64,000 nucleotides of DNA from Thermomonas alba (GTDB taxonomy: Bacteria; Pseudomonadota; Gammaproteobacteria; Xanthomonadales; Xanthomonadaceae). This document shows positions 59,274-64,000 of this stretch, one piece after another (the stretch's first letter is position 1; each line of letters starts with the position of its first letter). The notes under the pieces are model-generated. The model ran no database searches and was not told the origin of the DNA. It saw nothing but the letters and a program-made list of their open reading frames with translations. Both the position numbers and the translations under genes were made by a program. The stretch is taken from contig NZ_JAJOZU010000004.1 in assembly GCF_022419205.1 (NCBI RefSeq), positions 256,995-320,994 of the forward strand, read 5' to 3'.

Positions 59274-59295
59274 TGCCGGGGTATCCTCCCCGGCA
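59274..59295 (+). promoter_or_regulatory. Hairpin directly before the S1/P1 nuclease start codon
   Basis: TGCCGGGG and CCCCGGCA (59274-59281, 59288-59295) form a perfect 8-bp stem with loop TATCCT; the last base is the A of the ATG. No other ribosome site is visible, so the start region would be buried in the RNA. It may be an ompW terminator without T tract, or a translation switch. Confidence 0.4.
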
Positions 59296-60185
59296 TGACG
59301 ACACGCATCCGCTCACGATTCCTGATCGCCGCCCTGCTCTGCCTGGGCGTCACCTCCACCGCACTGGCGTGGTCGCGTCTGGGCCACGCCATGGTCGGCG
59401 AGATCGCCCAGCGCCACCTCGACCCCAAGGCCCGCGCCGAAGTCGCCGCGCTGCTGGCCGGCGAGCCGATCCCGACCCTGGCCGGCGTGGCCTCGTGGGC
59501 CGACGACCTGCGCAGCCTCGATCCCGACCGCTTCAAGGCCACCTCGCGCTGGCACTACATCAATGCCAAGGGCGGCGGCTGCGATTTCGACCTCGCGCGC
59601 GACTGCCCGGACGGCAACTGCGTGGTCGGCGCGATCCAGCGCCAGCTGGCGATCCTGGGCGACCGCAGCCAGCCGCTGGACGCACGCCGCGACGCCCTCA
59701 AGTTCGTGGTGCACTTCGTCGGTGACGTGCACCAGCCGATGCATGCCGGCGACCGTCCGGATGCGGGCGGCAACCAGTACCAGATCAGCCTGCGCACCGC
59801 GGTGCCGCCGGAACCCTACGCGGCGAAGAACTACGCCAACGGCGTGATGGGCACCAATCTGCACGCGATCTGGGATTACTACATCCTCGCCAGCCGTCCG
59901 CTGCCGCCGCTGGAGTACGTCAACCTGCTGGACAAGGCGCTGGCGCCGGGCCCGATCACGGCGAGTGTCGCCACGGACGCGCCGCTGGCCTGGGCCGGGG
60001 AATCCTGCCGCCTGATTACGGCCAAGGGCCTGTACCCGCCGGGCAACAAGCACGTGCTGACCCAGGACTACCTGGAGCAGATGCGCCCGCTGGCGGAAGA
60101 CCGCGTGCGCCAGGCCGGCGAGCGCCTGGCGCAGCTGCTCAACCAGACCATCGGCGAGCAGGCGCCGGCCAGCGCCGCGCCCTGA
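59295..60185 (+). CDS. Secreted S1/P1-type nuclease
   Basis: 296 aa. Signal peptide (about 1-25) ending so that the mature protein starts with Trp ([13 protein letters not shown]), the residue that binds zinc in this family. Other zinc ligands are in [19 protein letters not shown] and HAIWDYY. It degrades single-stranded DNA/RNA and releases nucleotides, often for phosphate or nucleoside scavenging. It lies 43 nt downstream of ompW. Confidence 0.93.
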   Translation: MTTRIRSRFLIAALLCLGVTSTALAWSRLGHAMVGEIAQRHLDPKARAEVAALLAGEPIPTLAGVASWADDLRSLDPDRFKATSRWHYINAKGGGCDFDLARDCPDGNCVVGAIQRQLAILGDRSQPLDARRDALKFVVHFVGDVHQPMHAGDRPDAGGNQYQISLRTAVPPEPYAAKNYANGVMGTNLHAIWDYYILASRPLPPLEYVNLLDKALAPGPITASVATDAPLAWAGESCRLITAKGLYPPGNKHVLTQDYLEQMRPLAEDRVRQAGERLAQLLNQTIGEQAPASAAP

Positions 60186-60218
60186 CCGATCGTCCCACCG
60201 GCGCGCCCTGCCAGCACC

Positions 60219-60240
60219 GCGCCCGGCCTGCGCCGGGCGC
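60219..60240. terminator. Hairpin between the convergent nuclease and EamA genes
   Basis: GCGCCCGGC-CTGC-GCCGGGCGC is a perfect 9-bp stem with a 4-nt loop between two converging genes. It lacks a T tract on either side, so rho-independent termination is uncertain. Confidence 0.45.
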
Positions 60241-60257
60241 GCGCGCATCCGCCGCGA

Positions 60258-61154
60258 TCAGGGGTGCTCGGCCTCGGCATGCACGCGCTCGCGCCGCAGC
60301 AGGTAGAGCCCGCTGGCAACGATGATCGCGGCCCCGACCCAGGTGATGGCCCCCGGCAGCACGCCCCAGATGGCCAGATCCAGCGCCACACCCCAGACCA
60401 GGGCGGTGTATTCCAGCGGCGCGATCAACGACGCCTCCCCGCGCCGGAACGCCTCGGTGATCGCATACTGGCCGAGCGCGCCGGCGATGCCGATGCCCAG
60501 CACCAGCGCCATATGCTCGCCGCGCAGCGCCACCCAGCCTGGCAACGCCAGCGCCCCCGCGCCGGCCGCCATCAGCAGCAGCACCCAGAAGGTGATGGCC
60601 TGGGTGCTGTCGGTGCGCGCCAGCACCCGCACCGTGATCGCCGACAGCGCATAGCCGCCCGCTGCCACCAGCACCGCCAGCCCGGCCAGGCTGAACATGC
60701 CCGCCCCGCTGGGACGCAGCACCACCAGCACGCCGAGCAGGCCGAATGCGATCGCCGTCCAGCGCCGCGGCCCGACCCGCTCGCCCATCAGCGGCACCGA
60801 CAGCGCGGTGATCAGCAGCGGGGCGACGAAGAAAATCGCGTAGGCGGTGGAGAGCGGCAGGCGCCGCAGGGCATAGACGAAGCTGGCCATCATCAGCACG
60901 CCCAGCGCGCCACGCAGCAGATGCAGCGGCCAGCGCACCGGCCGCAGCGCGCGCAGTCCGCCACCCGCCAGCGCCCACACCAGCAGCCACGGCAGCGAAG
61001 ACAGGCTGCGCAGCGCCGCTACTTCGAGCGGCGGGTAGTGCGCCGAGAGCGCTTTCAGCCCGGCGTCCATCAACGCGAATGCCGCCACCGCCGCCAGCAT
61101 CAGCAGGATGGCAGGGCGCGGGCGTGGCGCGGCAGCGGGAACGGGTGTCGGCAT
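60258..61154 (-). CDS. EamA/DMT-superfamily transporter
   Basis: 298 aa, ten hydrophobic helices in two EamA repeats (about 18-145 and 158-285). It belongs to the drug/metabolite exporters of the RhaT-like group; substrate unknown. The C-terminus ends in a short hydrophilic tail. Divergent from yajQ. Confidence 0.9.
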   Translation of the reverse strand: MPTPVPAAAPRPRPAILLMLAAVAAFALMDAGLKALSAHYPPLEVAALRSLSSLPWLLVWALAGGGLRALRPVRWPLHLLRGALGVLMMASFVYALRRLPLSTAYAIFFVAPLLITALSVPLMGERVGPRRWTAIAFGLLGVLVVLRPSGAGMFSLAGLAVLVAAGGYALSAITVRVLARTDSTQAITFWVLLLMAAGAGALALPGWVALRGEHMALVLGIGIAGALGQYAITEAFRRGEASLIAPLEYTALVWGVALDLAIWGVLPGAITWVGAAIIVASGLYLLRRERVHAEAEHP

Positions 61155-61202
61155 CCGCCCAGCATGCGTTAACCTGCGCGCCCCGTCACCGTGCCGAATG
61201 CC

Positions 61203-61685
61203 ATGCCTTCCTTCGACATCGTCTCAGAAGTGGATATCCACGAGCTCACCAACGCGGTGGACCAGGCCAACCGCGAGCTGGCGACCCGCTTCGACTTCAA
61301 GGGCGTGGCCGCGAAGTTCGTGCGCGAGGACGCCGTGATCACCCAGTCCGCCCCCAGCGAGTTCCAGCTGCAGCAGATGACCGACATCCTGCGCGCGCGC
61401 CTGGTCGCACGGAAGATCGACGTGCGCTGCCTCGAGTTCGGCGACATCGAGACCAACCTCGCCGGCGCGCGCCAGAAGGTGACGGTGAAGCAGGGCATCG
61501 AACGCGAGCTGGCCAAGAAGCTGCAGGCGGCGATCAAGGACGCCAAGCTGAAGGTCGAGGCCCAGATCAACGGCGACAAGCTGCGCGTGACCGGCAAGAA
61601 GCGCGACGACCTGCAGGCGGCGATCGCGCTGCTGCGGGGCCAGGATTTCGGGCGGCCGCTGCAGTTCGACAACTTCCGCGACTAG
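61203..61685 (+). CDS. yajQ: YajQ-family nucleotide-binding protein
   Basis: 160 aa. The two RRM-like halves are clear, beginning MPSFDIVSEVDIHELTNAVDQ and ending GRPLQFDNFRD. In Xanthomonas a YajQ protein binds cyclic di-GMP and acts on virulence gene transcription; here a membrane diguanylate cyclase lies 4 kb away, which makes the link worth noting. The start is taken as ATG 61203; no good ribosome site is seen, and a GTG at 61191 is possible. Confidence 0.94.
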   Translation: MPSFDIVSEVDIHELTNAVDQANRELATRFDFKGVAAKFVREDAVITQSAPSEFQLQQMTDILRARLVARKIDVRCLEFGDIETNLAGARQKVTVKQGIERELAKKLQAAIKDAKLKVEAQINGDKLRVTGKKRDDLQAAIALLRGQDFGRPLQFDNFRD

Positions 61686-61697
61686 CGATGAAACGCC

Positions 61698-62267
61698 ATG
61701 CACGAGGAACCGACGTTCGACCCCGAGACCATCGAAGCCGACGTCCGCCGCTGGCTGGAGCGCGCGGTGATCGGGCTGAACCTGTGCCCGTTCGCCAAGG
61801 CCGTTTACGTGAAGCAGCAGGTGCGGATCGTCATCAGCGACGCCAGCACCGAACGCGCGCTGCTGGAGCAGCTGGGCGAAGAGCTGGTGCGCCTGCGCGA
61901 TACGCCCGCAGAGACGGTCGACACCACCCTGCTGGTGCATCCGCTGGTGCTGACCGACTTCCTCGACTACAACGATTTCCTCGACGACGCCGACGCGCTG
62001 GTGGAAGCCCTGCAACTGGATGGCGTGTTGCAGATCGCCAGCTTCCATCCCGACTACCGCTTCGCCGATACCGATGCCGATGATCCCGGCAACCTGACCA
62101 ACCGCGCGCCCTATCCCATCCTGCACCTGCTGCGCGAGGACAGCGTGGAGCGCGCGGTGGCGGCCTACCCGCAGCCGGACGCGATCATCGCGCGCAACAT
62201 CGCGACCATGCGCGAGCTCGGCTTCGCGGGCTTTCGCGCGCTGCTCTCCGGCGAATCGACGCGCTGA
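61698..62267 (+). CDS. DUF1415-family protein
   Basis: 189 aa, soluble. The family pattern is clear: RRWLERAVIGLNLCPFAK near the N-terminus, a central LVHPLVLTDFLDYNDFLDDAD and the SFHPDYRFADTDADDPGNLTNRAPYP segment in two parts. Function unknown; the conserved Cys/Pro/Phe and His-Pro positions hint at a binding site. It follows yajQ at 12 nt and probably shares its transcript. Confidence 0.9.
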   Translation: MHEEPTFDPETIEADVRRWLERAVIGLNLCPFAKAVYVKQQVRIVISDASTERALLEQLGEELVRLRDTPAETVDTTLLVHPLVLTDFLDYNDFLDDADALVEALQLDGVLQIASFHPDYRFADTDADDPGNLTNRAPYPILHLLREDSVERAVAAYPQPDAIIARNIATMRELGFAGFRALLSGESTR

Positions 62268-62287
62268 CACGTAAAGCCGCCCACACT

Positions 62288-62989
62288 TCAGGCCGCGAAC
62301 AACCGCGCGCGTGCGTCCTCGTCCAATCGTCGCCACGCACCGGGCGGCAGCCCGGCGAGATCCAGCCCGCCGACGCGCTCTCGGTGCAGCGTCAGCACGT
62401 GATTGCCGGTCGCGGCGAACATTCGCCGTACCTGGTGGTAGCGGCCTTCGTAGAGGGTGAGCCGCGCGCGCCGCGCGTCCAACACCTCCAGTTCCGCCGG
62501 CAGCAGCGGCGTGGTCTCGCCGTGCAGCCGCAGCGTGCCGCTGGCGAACAAGGCCGTCTCGTCGCCGCGCAGGTCCTGCGCCAGCGTGGCCACGTACACC
62601 TTGGGCAGCTTCGCCTTCGGCGAGATGATCCGGTGCAGCAGCTGGCCGTCGTCGGTCAGCAGCAGCAGGCCGGAAGTGTCGCGATCCAGCCGCCCCACGG
62701 TGGAAAGCACCGGATTGCGCAGACGAAAGCGCGGCGGCAGCAGGTCGTAGACGAGGCGTCCGGCATCCCTGGTCGAACAGGTGTAGCCGGTGGGCTTGTG
62801 CAGCATCAGTAGCAGCCCTGGTGGCGGGTCCAGCGGCTGCCCGTCCACGCGCACGTCGTCGTGATCCAGCGGATCGTCCGCGCACAGCACCTCGCCCGCG
62901 GCATTGGTGATACGGCCCTCCCGCAGCATGCGCAGGACTTCCTTGCGGCTGCCGTACCCGAGGTTCGCAATATGCTTGACCAGCTTCAT
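62288..62989 (-). CDS. rsuA: 16S rRNA pseudouridine synthase RsuA
   Basis: 234 aa. It makes pseudouridine 516 in 16S rRNA. An S4-like RNA-binding start (MKLVKHIANLGYGSRKEVLRML) is followed by the synthase domain with the catalytic aspartate in GRLDRDTSGLLLL, NKP-like MLHKPTGY, and EGRYHQVRRMFAA. The start overlaps the rsmC stop by 4 nt (ATGA), so the two are coupled. Length matches E. coli RsuA (231 aa). RluB/E/F types cannot be fully excluded. Confidence 0.9.
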   Translation of the reverse strand: MKLVKHIANLGYGSRKEVLRMLREGRITNAAGEVLCADDPLDHDDVRVDGQPLDPPPGLLLMLHKPTGYTCSTRDAGRLVYDLLPPRFRLRNPVLSTVGRLDRDTSGLLLLTDDGQLLHRIISPKAKLPKVYVATLAQDLRGDETALFASGTLRLHGETTPLLPAELEVLDARRARLTLYEGRYHQVRRMFAATGNHVLTLHRERVGGLDLAGLPPGAWRRLDEDARARLFAA

Positions 62990-63999
62990 GCCGTCACCGC
63001 GCGAATGATCTTGAAACCGCCCTGCTGGGTGACGACCTCCACCTGGCGGAAACCAGCGCCCAGCGCCTCTTCGTAGGGCAGGTGCCGGTTGGCGACCAGC
63101 CACAGCGCGCCGCCCGGACGCAGCGCCCGCGCGGCGGCGGCGATGAAGGCGCGTCCGATGTCCGGGCGCTCGCCGCGTCCCAGCGCGTGGAACGGCGGAT
63201 TGCAGACGACGGCATCGAACGGGCCCATCACTCCGTCCACCACGTCGTGCCAATGACAGCGCACCGGCACGCCGCGCGCCCGCGCCGGCGCGGCAAGATT
63301 GGCGTCGGCCAGCATGAGCGCGCGCGCATCCGCTTCGAACAGCTCCAGCGCCGTCACCTGCATGCAGCGCGCCAGCACCTGCAGCGACAGGTAGCCCCAG
63401 CCCGCGCCGAGATCCGCCACCCGCCCGCGCAGATCCACCGGCAACGCCGCCGCCAGCAGCGCCGAGGCGGCATCCACCCGGTCCCAGGCGAACACGCCAG
63501 GACGCGTATGAAAGCCGCCACCGGGAACGTCATCACACGTCTGCCAGCGCGGCGCGTCGGCCTGCGCCCACTGCGCCTGCAGCGCGGGATCGCAGCCGGC
63601 CTCGGGCTGCGTCCAGCACACCCGGCAGTGGTACTTGCTGGCGGTGTTGACCGCTCCCGCCAGCTGCTTCAGCTCGGACTCGCGGGATTTCCCACCCTCA
63701 TCATTCGCGGCGGCGATCACCACCCGGCCACCGGGCGCGACCGCCGCGCAGGCGCGGGCCAGCAGCGCGCGCGCCTCCTCGCGCTGACGCGGCGGCAGCA
63801 CCAGCACCAGCGGGAACTGCCGCGCCGGCAAGGCCTCCTCGTCGAGCAACTCGACGCCGAGCCGCTGCAAACGCACGGCCTCGGACCGGAACGGCTGGGT
63901 CGCCGCCAGCCCGCGCAGCCCCTGCGCATGCAGCGCCGCGCCTTCGCGGGCGCGCAGGAATAGCGCCCGCTCCGGCCAGGGCAGCAAGCCGGAGGCAAA
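62986..63999 (-). CDS. rsmC: 16S rRNA (guanine1207-N2)-methyltransferase RsmC (5' end outside window)
   Basis: About 337 residues are visible, and the frame is open to the window edge; a TTG at 63987 could be a start, but codons before it (FASG) read on in family style, so the gene probably starts beyond the window. The N-terminal inactive methyltransferase-like half and the C-terminal active half are both visible: SAM loop LGAGWGYLS and the catalytic NPPF motif (VVCNPPFHALG). It methylates G1207 of 16S rRNA. Translationally coupled to rsuA. Confidence 0.9.
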   Translation of the reverse strand, partial: FASGLLPWPERALFLRAREGAALHAQGLRGLAATQPFRSEAVRLQRLGVELLDEEALPARQFPLVLVLPPRQREEARALLARACAAVAPGGRVVIAAANDEGGKSRESELKQLAGAVNTASKYHCRVCWTQPEAGCDPALQAQWAQADAPRWQTCDDVPGGGFHTRPGVFAWDRVDAASALLAAALPVDLRGRVADLGAGWGYLSLQVLARCMQVTALELFEADARALMLADANLAAPARARGVPVRCHWHDVVDGVMGPFDAVVCNPPFHALGRGERPDIGRAFIAAAARALRPGGALWLVANRHLPYEEALGAGFRQVEVVTQQGGFKIIRAVTA

Positions 64000-64000
64000 C

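Overview
The window is a 64-kb piece of a high-GC gammaproteobacterial chromosome. The gene set (Oar-like TonB-dependent receptor, GTP-type PEPCK, class I aldolase beside pgk/pyk, aa3 oxidase operon, FadL and OmpW porins, GDSL autotransporter, YajQ, DUF1415) best fits the Xanthomonadaceae (Xanthomonas/Lysobacter/Luteimonas group). This is a judgement from protein character; no search was run. Almost all of it is dense housekeeping DNA. I see no phage, integrase, complete insertion sequence or CRISPR array.

Layout. 1-1.1 kb: 3' part of mgtE. 1.1-2.4 kb: the only clearly foreign-looking patch, a 152-bp element made of five consecutive perfect hairpins with terminal inverted repeats and a possible 4-bp target duplication, next to an AT-richer gene for a secreted cysteine-rich protein with a duplicated six-Cys module. 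2.4-5.5 kb: Oar-type receptor. 5.8-10.8 kb: pckG, a TetR regulator and divergent fadE with a promoter/operator pair. 10.9-20.5 kb (minus strand): two aa3 cytochrome oxidase transcription units, ctaC-ctaD-(44-aa membrane protein)-ctaG-ctaE ending at a terminator, then SURF1-(single-TM protein)-ctaA-ctaB running into the DNA repair genes alkB and ada. 20.7-24 kb: putA; then fadL, a rhomboid protease, and the unit gpmI-envC-S41 protease.

30.7-38.3 kb: a secreted 18-residue-repeat solenoid, an M28 lipoprotein peptidase, a MAPEG protein, ilvE, a two-component system, rimK and tRNA-Gly(CCC). 38.4-47.3 kb: GDSL autotransporter, trmB (TTG start), SLC13 permease, Rieske protein, small membrane protein plus FAH-family hydrolase, mscL, a second M28 peptidase and a TrmH-type methyltransferase. 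47.3-51.5 kb: RND efflux pump and its lipoprotein adaptor. 51.7-58.5 kb: glycolytic cluster gap - GGDEF - pgk - pyk - fba. 58.6-64 kb: ompW, S1/P1 nuclease, EamA transporter, yajQ, DUF1415, rsuA and a partial rsmC.

Functional themes are central carbon metabolism (pckG, gpmI, gap, pgk, pyk, fba), aerobic respiration and its heme A/copper assembly, fatty acid uptake and oxidation (fadL, fadE) and envelope maintenance. Two sites of the form TTGAC-N4-ATCAA (one base from the FNR/ANR consensus) lie upstream of the cytochrome oxidase operon and between gap and ompW, suggesting that oxygen level links respiration, glycolysis and the OmpW porin. No whole new defence-like system is evident. The least explained items are the hairpin element and the cysteine-rich protein beside it.
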